DNA of 64,000 nt from Prorocentrum cordatum (Eukaryota; Sar; Dinophyceae; Prorocentrales; Prorocentraceae). Within the stretch, counting starts at the first letter, position 1; every line of letters starts with the position of its first letter. Under the pieces are notes generated by a model. That model was not told where the DNA came from and did not search any database. It saw nothing but the letters and a program-made list of their open reading frames with translations. The DNA lies in contig CAUYUJ010015519.1 in assembly GCA_963575745.1 (NCBI GenBank), positions 238,653 through 302,652 on the forward strand, read 5' to 3'. This document shows positions 18,893 to 28,575 of this stretch, in pieces. The position numbers and the translations under genes were made by a program.

Positions 18893-20554
18893 CTAACGGG
18901 TTGGGTCCTCGAACCTGTCTCTGAGCCTCGCCGTATTCTGTGAAAGTTGGGCCCTCTGACGTTTGGCCTCATTCATGCACATCGTCTTTCTTTTCCGTCG
19001 GTTCATGGGCTCGGAGGGCGTCGCATTATCAGCAGAAGCACCAGGAGCATACAAAGGAGACGGCACCAACTGTGAGCCACCCACCACAGATACCTCCTCC
19101 ACGCCACCACCGTCTCTGCCAAAACAAGACAATGCAATATCCTTCGCCCATCTCCACTGCCGATACAAGAAGACTTGTGCGAGTGGAGGTCTGCCAGCTT
19201 CACATGAAGCTTGCCTCCCTCTTCTGTGCATGCGCGACATGAATACAGCCCACCCCTCCTCCTCCCTCTTTGCTCTCCACGTCATCCTGCTCAACATATT
19301 CCCCTCCTCCTTATGTATAAATGCAATCGTAGAACTGTCAACCGTGGCTCCTTCCAAGCCGAAAAAAAACTTAGATTTCACTCTCGATTCATATCGCCTA
19401 AATTTATTCTTCCAAGCAATTATCCTGGAGGTGTAAAACGCACGATCATTCCAGAAAGCACGAACAGCTTTTCCCATACGATATCGCACATCATCATGAT
19501 CCTTGAAATTCCTCGCAATCATAGTCCCGAGCACAATAATCTCATCCACCTGCGGAATGGTAATACTCTCAGGGAGAGACACATTGGGCCCCCTGGACAT
19601 ACCTGGCGGGAACAACGCCACCATGAGAGGCTCCGTCACACCGGTGGTAGTTCCCACATCCATGAACTCAAGACTGCTCTGCTTCCAACGAAAGCCATGA
19701 TCGTGGAGAGCCCACGTCAACTGTAAAATCATTTTAGCCAGTGTGGGGCGATCAGGAGCCGTAAGAAGCACGTTGTCCGCCCATATGAAGTGACTCACAA
19801 CAATACCTCCCGCCTCACTAGAGAGTTCAACACCGACAGCATCTCCCGCCCAAGCAGAAAAAATATCATCAAACATGACCAATGATTGAGCAGTCCACAG
19901 GTCAGGTCCTTCCTTGGAACCTGTCTTCACACACGTTGTCCAAGGGAGCGTATCAGTGCAGACACCCTCAAATTGAAAGACCACCTCATTACCGACAGAG
20001 TTCTCAATAAGACCATACCGAAGCTCCACATCAACACACAAACGCTCAAGCGTAGAAGAAGCAACTTGGACAGTGAGCGAATCAAATGCAGTGGCAACGT
20101 CCAAGGAAGCAAAAACAATATTCTCCTCCTTCCCCCACAACCTGGCATGTCTACACATCGCCTTCACTCCGGAGGTCACCTCATGTGTCTCACGACCTTG
20201 CTGGAAACCATACAAGCACAGAGACGGAGCAACAACAGGAGCAATAGACACCAAGTGCAAATTGAGTAGAATACACAAGCAGCCCATATACCATGTGTTA
20301 ACGACAGAATTCACAGCAAGAGTACGACTGTCATCAAACCTCTTTTCCCTTCCGTTCTTCAACATAATAGATGCACGAATGAACTTCCAAGACTCAGGTG
20401 CCTCTGCCATTCGCCAGGAGCGTCGCTGGAAGCAGTCTAACACCACACGTAGGGCTTCCCAGGGCAAAGAACGTAACATGCGTGCACTGATACCGTCAGC
20501 ACCTACAGCCTTGCCTTCACGAAGCCTCGAACGAGCACGACAGAGAACATGCAT
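18893..20554 (-). CDS. LINE-A reverse transcriptase
   Basis: A 553-codon frame from ATG at 20554 to TAG at 18893. Visible motifs are motif 1 (GKAVGADGISARML, residues 14-27), motif A (VFASLDVATAFDSL, Asp152), motif B (GSKEGPDLW, 212-220) and motif C (HFIWADNVLLTA, 255-266). Usual LINE enzymes have YADD at motif C, and Asn replaces the second Asp here. The remainder contains the thumb region (GLEGATVDS, QWRWAKDIALSCFG) and a basic tail with NRRKRK. The enzyme would copy element RNA at the target. The start region lacks the residues before motif 1 that copy 2 still has, so the annotated start may be internal to the ancestral protein. The stop is in phase with the RNase H frame; readthrough or a nonsense change are both possible. 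Confidence 0.85.
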   Translation of the reverse strand: MHVLCRARSRLREGKAVGADGISARMLRSLPWEALRVVLDCFQRRSWRMAEAPESWKFIRASIMLKNGREKRFDDSRTLAVNSVVNTWYMGCLCILLNLHLVSIAPVVAPSLCLYGFQQGRETHEVTSGVKAMCRHARLWGKEENIVFASLDVATAFDSLTVQVASSTLERLCVDVELRYGLIENSVGNEVVFQFEGVCTDTLPWTTCVKTGSKEGPDLWTAQSLVMFDDIFSAWAGDAVGVELSSEAGGIVVSHFIWADNVLLTAPDRPTLAKMILQLTWALHDHGFRWKQSSLEFMDVGTTTGVTEPLMVALFPPGMSRGPNVSLPESITIPQVDEIIVLGTMIARNFKDHDDVRYRMGKAVRAFWNDRAFYTSRIIAWKNKFRRYESRVKSKFFFGLEGATVDSSTIAFIHKEEGNMLSRMTWRAKREEEGWAVFMSRMHRRGRQASCEAGRPPLAQVFLYRQWRWAKDIALSCFGRDGGGVEEVSVVGGSQLVPSPLYAPGASADNATPSEPMNRRKRKTMCMNEAKRQRAQLSQNTARLRDRFEDPTR

Positions 20555-20614
20555 GGTAATAGGAGAAGAAGTGTGAGTGCTGCACGCACGTGCCTCATCA
20601 GCTTGAACCCGAAG

Positions 20615-20633
20615 CTTGAGCCAAAATGGCTAC
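20615..20633 (-). other. spliced-leader relic at the 5' end of LINE-A copy 3
   Basis: The minus strand reads GTAGCCATTTTGGCTCAAG. This equals the last 19 of the 22 bases of the dinoflagellate spliced leader (DCCGUAGCCAUUUUGGCUCAAG, from memory of the literature). It ends 61 bases before the ATG. It is not followed by a GT splice donor in the leader's direction, so it is not a spliced-leader RNA gene but the trace of a trans-spliced mRNA that was reverse transcribed. Confidence 0.9.
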
Positions 20634-20755
20634 CGCCGGGAACTCGTAGAGCTTCCTCGCGCAATGCGGGCGCGGCAATCTCGCATTGCGCGCGCGAGGA
20701 CGCGGTCCCATAGGGGAGGACGTAGACGAGAAGGAGGAGCGAGGGAAAAGCACCT
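20631..20755 (+). repeat. hairpin right half and GC-rich palindrome
   Basis: TACCGCCGGGAACTCGTAGAG closes the hairpin split by LINE-A copy 3. Next comes the palindrome CTCGCGCAATGCGGG...CGCATTGCGCGCGCGAG (20661-20701), then a short GGA-rich tail. The order is the mirror image of the ends at 11.0, 12.4 and 13.4 kb. Confidence 0.75.
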
Positions 20756-21945
20756 CTGGAAAGAAATAATAGACACACCAGACCGAGTTCAGGCGGTTTT
20801 ATATATATATATATATATATATTATACAAAAAAAGAAAAAAATGTTCGGCCACAGCGCTGATAGAAAAACTGATTTCAGGCTTCTAGATACTTTGAACTA
20901 GCACGCCTGATTAGTTCCTTTCCATTGCTGTGCCGAACAGCTCTGTGGATAATCTGCAGCTCGAGCTAAGTCAAGAAAAGCATCACTATCTCGAACAAAT
21001 TAGCAGAGTACGAATAGTGGGTCAGCCCCAGCGATGATAGCAGACAGTGATCAGGCGTCTAGATACTGCAGACTATCGCGCCTGATGAGTTCCTTCCGAT
21101 TGCTGTGCCGAACAGCTCTGTAGCCCATCTGTAACTCGAGTTAAGTCAAGAAAAGCATCACACTCACGAAAAAAATTAGCAGAGTATGAATAGTTTTTGT
21201 CAGCCCCATCGCTGATAGCAGACCGAAATCAGGCGTCTAGATGTATCCAACTAGCGCGCCTGATGATTCCCTTCCAATTTCTGTGCTGAACAGCTCTGTA
21301 GCTCATCTGCAGCTCGGGTTAAGTCAAGAAAAGCATCACCATCTCCAAAAAAAAGAAGAGCACGAATAGGTTTTCAGCCCCAGCGCTGATAGCAGACCGA
21401 GATCAGGCGTCTAGATACTGCAGACTATCGCGCCTCACGATTCCCTTCTGATTCCTGTGCCAGAGATCTGTAGCTCATCTGCAGCTCGAGTAAAGTCAAG
21501 AAACTCATCATCATCCCCCAAGCAAATAGTAGAGTACGAATAATTTGACGGACCTAGCTCGAGTAGCAGACCGAGTTCAGACCTCTAGATGGTTGAGAGG
21601 AACGCGCCTGATCATTCTGGATCGATTAGGTGTGCGCGTCAGCTCTGTAGCGCTCCTGAAGCTCGAGTTAAGTACAGAAAACGACAGCATCTGTCACGAT
21701 CACACAAAACAGCCGATCCCGCCCCAGTGCTTTTTGGCACTAATAGGTACCCGATCGACCTGAGATTGAGATGGCGAGCGGGGATAAGATCTAATGTGAG
21801 GAGAAAAAAGACTAGAGCTCGAACGAAATCTTGAATTTCGAGAAATCGAATTTAAAGACGTCAAAAAAAGACAAAACTTCCGCCGAGATTTGTTTACGAA
21901 CTAGCCCCCCAGCACGCCGGATTACTCTTCTAGCTTCGAGGCTAA
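20756..21945 (-). repeat. composite repeat unit 4 (inverted)
   Basis: A TA run lies at 20803-20822. About five monomers follow (20860-21655; 'ctgtgccgaacagctctgt', 'ctcgagttaagtcaagaaaagc', 'gatagcagaccgagatcagg'), then the head block 21655-21925 ending GCCCCCCAGCACGCCGGATTA. The pieces match units 1-3 in reverse orientation. Confidence 0.75.
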
Positions 21946-22361
21946 CTGGGAGCCGGCGGTAAACCGTCAACCAGGTTACCGCCGGAAGCCTCGTAGAGCT
22001 CTTTTCTCGCGCGGCGCTGCTCGGGACACGTCCAGGGAGCTTTCTCGAGCGTGAGCTCAAAAACTCGAAAAAAAAACAAGCTTTTCGGTTTTCATACAGG
22101 GATGGTTACTTCAAGTGTTTTAATAATAAAACTGCAGATACGGACCTGAGAATTCAACTGGCAAGCGCGGAATAACCCACGACAGGTGCGAAAAATACCG
22201 GTTCTTGAAACGAATGTTCAAATATCTCACACTGTTCGCCCAACCGCCCCAAAGTTCACGCGTTGCCCGTCGGGATCGGATTGGCCAACTTGGTGCACCC
22301 CGCGCCGGAATTCCTCTAGCTCATCGATGCCGAAGAGCTCTAGGCAAAACTTCCGTCGAAA
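21946..22361 (+). repeat. hairpin repeat plus R1
   Basis: The hairpin at 21946-22000 is uninterrupted (CCGGCGGTAAACC and GGTTACCGCCGG). R1 follows to 'ctcatcgatgccgaagagctc' at 22319-22340. This is one of the most complete hairpin-R1 pairs, about 400 bp. Confidence 0.75.
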
Positions 22362-23575
22362 CTGGGAGCCGGCGGTAAACCGTCAACCTTGGTTCCCGCC
22401 GGGAACTTGTAGGGAGCTTCCTCGCGCAGCGCGGGCTCGGCAATCCCGCACTGCGCGCGCGAGGGCGCGATTTCATGGAGGAGGACGCGGAGGAGAAGGA
22501 GGAGTGAGAAAAAAACCTCTGGAAAGAAATAATAGACATACCAGACGGAGTTCAGGCGTCTGGACACTTCATCACCATCTCTAAAAAATTGAGAATAATG
22601 TTTCGGCCCCAGCGCTGATAGTAGACCGAGATCAGGCGTCTAGATGTTTTCAACTAGCGCGCCTGATGATTCCCTTCCAATTTCTGTGCTGAACAGCTCT
22701 GTAGCTCATCTGCAGCTCGGGTTAAGTCGAGAAAAGCATCAACATCTCGAAAAAAAACAGACGAGGAATAGTTTTCAGCCCCAGCACTGATAGCAGACCG
22801 AGATCAGGCGTCTAGATACTGCAGACTATCGCGCCTGATGAGATCCTTCCTATTGCTGTGCCGAACAGCTCTGTACCCCATCTGCAACGCGAGTTAAAGA
22901 AAAAGCATGAACATCTCAAAAAAATTAACAGAGCACGACTAGTTTTTCAGCCCCAGCGCTGATAGCAGACTGAGTTCAGGCGTCGATACTTTCGAACAGC
23001 GCGCCTGATGATTCCCTACAAACTTCTGTGCTGGATTGCTCTGTAGCTCATGTGCAGCTCGAGTTAAATCAAGAACACCATCATCATGAAAGAGAATACG
23101 AACAGTTTTCTGACTCAGCTAGCAGACCGATGATTTTCTTCCGCTTGATGTGCTCTGTAGCTCATTTGCAGCTCAAGGAAGGTCGAGAAACTCACCAACA
23201 TCTCCAAAAAAGATAATAGAGTACGAACAGCTTCGCGGACCTAGCTCGAGTAGCAGACCGAGTTGAGAGCTCTAGACGGTTGAGAGGCACGCGCATTCTG
23301 GATCGATTAGCTGTGCGTGTCAGCTCTGTAGCGCTTCTGAACGAGTTAAGTACAGAAAAACGACAGCATCTGTCACGATCCCGCCTGAGTGCATTTTGGC
23401 AGTGGTATCCGATCGACCTGAGATTCAGACGGCGAGCGGAAATAAGATCGAATATTGGGAGAAAAAAAAAATAGAGCTCAAACGAACTCTTCAAGTCCGA
23501 CAAAAGAGACAAAAGAACTTCCGTCGAGATTTGGTGGCCAAATAGCCCCCAGCGCGACGAATTACTCTAGCTCTT
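22362..23575 (-). repeat. composite repeat unit 5 (inverted)
   Basis: The order is hairpin 22362-22419, GC-rich palindrome about 22425-22470, short purine tail, about five monomers (22560-23345), and head block (23345-23575, 'cccgcctgagtgcattttgg', 'cggcgagcggaaataagatcg'). Confidence 0.75.
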
Positions 23576-25231
23576 TGCCGCTAACGCTCTTAGGGAAGCT
23601 CTACGGGTCATTCGTTAACGAACTGGCCTCCCGCGCCGCTCTTCTAGCTTCGCCGCTAACTCGCGGTGATGAACCGTCATCCTGGTCACCGTCAGGAACT
23701 TCGTAGAGCTCTTTGCGCGCGTAAGAGTGCTCGACATCAAAGCAGGGAACTTCGCAGAAGATTTCTGTGGAATATTTAATTTTCATGTTTTCATCTCTAC
23801 ATGAAGTTGGTTATGCCAAGTGCTTTCTCAGCAAAATGGCGCCTACGGACTCATAGTCTTTCCCAGCTGCAAAAAAAAACAGTTTATCAAAATGAATTGT
23901 CAAATATCTTGAAATTTTCGCAAAACCAAAGTCACCACATTGTCCTTTCTGGTCGGGTCGACCAACTGGGCGTCGCAGAAGCCGCGAGCGCGCCCACAGA
24001 GGCCCGACGCGCTGCCCACTGACGCTCCCAAGACAGTCCACAGAGGCTCCAGCCCACAGAAGCGCCAATCGCGCCCACAGAGGGATTGCCTTTCTCTCCG
24101 GGTTTTGAACCCTACAAGTGGACGCTACCAAGTACCTCTTAGAGCTCTTCGGCATCGATGAGCTAGAGGAATTCTGACGCGGGGTGGAGCTATTGGTCGG
24201 TTTTGCTAGATTTGAGAGATATACCTCGTAGAGCTCTTCGGCATCGATGAGCTAGAGGAATTCTGGCGCGGGTTGGAGCTAGTTGGTCGACCCGACCAGA
24301 GTGATAACTTTGGGTCGGTTCTGCTCAGATTTGAAAGATACTTGACAATTCATTTTGAGAAACCAGATTTTTTGCAAATGTAGAAGGGTATCAGAGCCTC
24401 CGCGTCTTAATATGAGCTCTCTAGGCGCACTTTTACTACCAAAACGCTTGGAGGAACCAACTTTATTTCGACATGGAAAGAATTAATGTTCAATTTTTCG
24501 AGAAATGCCTCCAGAAGCTCTCTCTTTCGACTCTGAGCTCTCAAACGCGTGAACGGAGCTCTACGAGGTTCCGGCGGTGACCAGGTTGACGGTTCGCCGC
24601 CAGCGCCAGTTTGTTTATTTTGAGAAAGCAGATTTTTTCGTTCCTGCAAACAACTATCAGGGCCTCTGCGTCTAATATGATCTCTGAAGGCGCAGATGTA
24701 CTATCTATCAAATTACTTCACTATGAAACACGACATGAAAAAGAAGAATGTTCAATTTTTTGAAAAATGCCTCCGGAAGCTCTCTCTTTCGAGTCCAAGC
24801 ACTTTACTCGTGCAAGAGCTCTACGACAGTCCCGGCGGTTACCAGGTTGACGGTTCACCGCCGGCACTAGTCGGCGCAGGCTGTGTCGGGGGCAGCGCAC
24901 TGGGGACACCAGAAAGCTTTCCTGGCGAGCCCTCCAACGCTCTCGCACTGGCAAACGGCGGTAAACCGTCAACCAGGTTACCGCCAGAGCCCTCGTAGAG
25001 CTATTTACTCACACGGCGCTCCTCGGTAAGCATGAAGAAAGCGTCTAGAGCAAGACCTGAGAAACTCCAAAAATCACGTTTTTTCTAGTTTTTTCTAACG
25101 TCGGTTCTTCTGAGTGTTTCAATAGTAATACTGCACCTATGGGCCTGAAAATTTTACTGGCGGACGCGCCATAACCCACTACAGGTGCGAAAAATCTGCA
25201 TTTTGAAAATGAATTGTCTAATATCCTTCAA
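23576..25231. repeat. cluster of R1 pieces and four hairpins in both orientations
   Basis: Hairpins lie at 23660-23710 (+, degenerate), 24556-24610 (-), 24816-24870 (-) and 24948-25001 (+). Between them are R1 pieces in both orientations, including two inverted R1 ends at 24125-24160 and 24222-24260. A segment with 'cccacagag' repeated four times lies at 23994-24084. No gene is seen. Confidence 0.6.
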
Positions 25232-26406
25232 CTGGGCGCCGGCGGTAAACCGTCAACCTTTCTCACCGCCGGGGGACTCGTAGAGCTTCCTGACAATATA
25301 TAATGTGGAAAAAATGTAGAGAACGAATCGTTTTTCAGCCCAAGCGATTTCAGACCTCTCGATCCAACAGCCGAACGCCCCCAATGCTTTTGGATTGTCT
25401 TGTTTACGAGCTCTGTAGCTCTCCTCGAGTTACGCGCGTAAATCGACAGCACCTCTCAAGATGACTCTACAAAACGAATGGGTTGGAAACCCAGCTCGAG
25501 TATCAAACCGAATTCAGACCTCTGAATACGACAGGCGGACGCATCTGATGTCTGCGAATCGATTCCTGTGACTACCAGCACTGTAGCCCCCCCTACAGCC
25601 CCAGTTAAGTACAGAAAACCGACAGCACCTCTCAGGATGACATACAATAGTTTCGCGATTCTAGTTCGGGCAGCAGACCGAGTTCCGAGCTCTGGATTCG
25701 ACAGACGGGCGCGCCTGATGTCTTCAAATCGATTCTTGTGACCACCAGCACTGTAGCCCCCCTCAGCCCGAGTTGAGCGCAGAAGACCGAGAGCACTTCT
25801 CAAGATGACTCGAACAATACGAATGGTTTCGCGATTCTAGATCGGGCAGCAGACCGAGTTCAGAGCTCCGGATTCAACAGACAACTGCCACTGATGATTC
25901 TAAATCGGTCTCTGTCCTATCAGCTCTGTAGCTGTGCTGTAGCTCGAGGGAAGTACAGAAAATCGAGAGCGTCTGTCAAGATGACTCGAATAATACGAAT
26001 AGGTTTGCGGACCTAGCTCGGCTAGCAGACCGAGTTCAGACCTCTGGATTCAACAGGCGAACGCGCCTGATCATTCTGAATGGATTAGCTGTGCTCACCA
26101 GCTCTGTAGCTGTCCTAAAGCTCGAGTTATGTTCAGAAAACCGTCATCTCGTGTCAAGATGACTTGAAACGGCCGATCCCGCCCGCGTGCTTTTGCCAGT
26201 AAAAGATACCCGATCGAGGTGAGATCAATATGGCGAGCGGGAATAAGATCGAATATCATGGGAAAAAATACCAGAGCTCAAACGAATTGTTGAATTTCGA
26301 GAACAAAATTTTCAACCTACCAAAAGTCACCAAAAGGTCCGTCGAGATTTTTCTTGCCAACTAGCTCTCCAGCGCCCCGGAATTACTCTTAAGCTTCCAG
26401 CAATAA
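25232..26406 (-). repeat. composite repeat unit 6 (inverted, tandem array 1/4)
   Basis: Hairpin 25232-25290; monomers of a distinct subfamily ('gactcgaacaatacgaatag', 'cagaccgagttcagagctctgg', 'ctacagcccgagttaagtgcag') to about 26155; head block 26155-26406 ('gatcccgcccgcgtgctttt', 'agatacccgatcgagg'). The spacing of the monomer cores is about 172 bp. Confidence 0.8.
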
Positions 26407-27667
26407 CTGGGCGCCGGCGGTAAACCGTCAACCTTCCTTACCGCCAGGGGACTCGTAGAGCTTCCTGAGCATATATAATGTCAAAACAAATTGCAGAGAA
26501 CGAATAACTTTTCAGCCTAAAGGATTTCAGACCTCTCGATGCAACAGCCAAACGCCCCTCATGTTTCTGGATCGTTGTCTGTGCGCACGAGCTCCGTAGC
26601 TCCCCTACAGCCCGAGTTACGTGAGAAAATGGACAGCACCTCTCAAGATCACTCCAACAATATAAATAGTTTCGCGAATCTAGCTCGAGTATCACGAGTT
26701 CAGACATCTGAATGCAACAGGCGGGCGCGCCTGATGTCTCCGAATCGATTCCTGTGATTACCAGCCCTGCAGCCCCCCTACAGCCCGAGTTGAGTGCAGA
26801 AAATCGACTGTACCTCTGATGATGACTCGAACAATACGAATAGTTTCGCGGACGTAGCTCTGGCAGCAGGCCGAGTTCAGGGCTCTTAATGCGACAGGTG
26901 GACGCGACTGATCTCTTCGAATCGATTCCAGTAATTACTAGCCCTGCAGCCCCCTTACAGCTCGAGTTAAGTGCAGAAAACGACAGCACCTCAAGATGAC
27001 TCGACGAATACGAATAGTTTTGCGAACCTAGCTCGGGCAGCACACCGAGTTCCGAGCTCTGGATTCGGCAGGCGGACGCGCCTGATGTCTCCGAATCGAT
27101 TCCTGTGAGTACGAGCCCTGTAGCCCCCCTACAGCCCGAGTTAAGTGCAGAAAACTGACAGCACCTCTCAAGATGACTCGAACAATACGAACAGTTTCGC
27201 GAATCTAGCTGGGGCAGCAGACCGAGTTCGAAAGCTCTAGATGCAACAGACGAACGCGCCTGATGATTCACAATCGATTTCTGTGAGAATGAGCTCTGTA
27301 GCTGCGCTACAGCTCGAGTTAAGTACAGAATACCGACAACGCGCATCAAGATGACTCGAAACAGCCGATCCCGCCGCGATGCTTTTTTGCAGAAATATTT
27401 ACCCGATCGAGCTGAGATTAAGAAGGCGAGCGGGAATAAGATCGAATATGGTCAGAAAAAATACTAGAGCTCAAACGAATTGTTGAATTTCGAGAACAAA
27501 ATTTTCAACCGACCAAAAGTCACCAAAAGGTCCGTCGAGATTTGTCTTGCCAACTAGCTCTCCAGCCCCCCAGAATTACGCTTAAGCTTCCAGCAACGAG
27601 CTAAGGGAAGCTCTACGAGTTACTTGCTAAGGGAAGCTCTACGAGTTATTTTTTGCAAAACCACCCA
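26407..27667 (-). repeat. composite repeat unit 7 (array 2/4)
   Basis: Hairpin 26407-26465, monomers to about 27355, head block to about 27600, then a short duplicated 'ctaagggaagctctacgagtta' before the next hairpin. A 303-codon minus-strand open frame (27349-26438) crosses the monomers. It reflects a period close to a multiple of three and is not taken as a gene. Confidence 0.8.
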
Positions 27668-28575
27668 CTGGGCGCCGGCGGTAAACCGTCAACCTTTCTT
27701 ACCGCCGGGGGACTCGTAGAGCTTCCTGACAACAAATAATGTCGAAAAAACTTACACCGAAAAAATAGTTTTTCAGCCCAAGCAATTTCAGACCTCTCGG
27801 ATGCAACAGCCGAGCGCCCCCGATGCTTCTGGATTGTCTTCTGTACGAGCTCTGTAGCTCTCCTACAGCCCGAGTTACGTGCGTAAATCGACAGCACCTC
27901 TCAAGATTACTCGAACAATACGAATAGTTTGGCAAACCTAGCTCGAGTATCAGACCGAGTTCAGATCTCTGCATGCGACAGGCGGACGCGTCTGATGTCT
28001 CTGAATCGATTCCTGTGATTACCAGCCCTGCAGCCCCCCCTACAGCCCGAGTTAAGTGCAGGAAACCGACAGCACCTCTCAGGATGACTCGAACAATACG
28101 ATTAGTTTCGCGGACCTAGTTCGGGCAGCAGACAGAGTTCGGAGCTCTGGATTCGAAAGGCGGACGCGACTGATGTCTCCGAATCGATTCCAGTGATTAC
28201 CAGCCATGCAGCCCCCCTACAGCCCGAGTTAAGTGCAGAGAACCGACAGCATCTCTCAAGATGACTCGAACAATACGAATAGTTTCGCGATTCTAGATCG
28301 GGCAGCAGACCGAGTTCAGAGCTCTCGATTCAACAGACAACGGCCACTGATGATTCTGAATCAGATTCTGTACGCATCAGCTCTGTAGCTGTCCTGTAGC
28401 TCGAGTTAAGTACACAAAACCGAGAGCGTCTGTCAAGATGACTCGAATAATACGAATAGGTTTGCGGACCTAGCTCGGCTAGCAGACCGAGTTCAGACCT
28501 CTGGGTTCAACAGGCGAACGCGCCTGATCATTCTGAATCGATTAGCTGTGCTTACCAGCTCTGTAGCTGTCCTAA
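27668..28575 (-). repeat. composite repeat unit 8 (array 3/4), no head block
   Basis: Hairpin 27668-27727, then monomers only. The unit breaks off inside a monomer ('agctctgtagctgtccta') where the next hairpin begins at 28576. The hairpin therefore joined or recombined within a monomer here. Confidence 0.75.

Larger units (their letters stand above)
17801..20633 (-). mobile_element. LINE-A copy 3: best-preserved copy, with spliced-leader relic
   Basis: A 2.83-kb non-LTR retrotransposon copy lies inside a hairpin repeat. In its sense direction it has a spliced-leader match (20633-20615), a short leader, a reading frame of 553 residues (RT), one in-frame TAG, a second frame of 336 residues (linker and RNase H), and about 65 bp of 3' sequence ending at the hairpin. 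No apurinic endonuclease or restriction-like endonuclease domain is seen. Either the copy is shortened because trans-splicing used an internal acceptor, or the family lacks one. At the 5' side the target and the spliced leader share GTA, and no target duplication is visible. The junction therefore probably formed through microhomology. Confidence 0.85.

Noticed and set aside
18403-20576. Plus-strand frames of 100-170 codons opposite LINE-A
   Set aside because: They are shadows of the minus-strand reverse transcriptase and RNase H frames.
20615-20640. Possible spliced-leader RNA gene
   Set aside because: The 19-base match is not followed by a GT donor in the leader direction, lacks its first bases, and is joined to LINE coding sequence.
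26438-27349. Minus-strand open frame of 303 codons
   Set aside because: It spans the 170-bp monomers of a composite repeat unit. The same sequences in the neighbouring units are closed.
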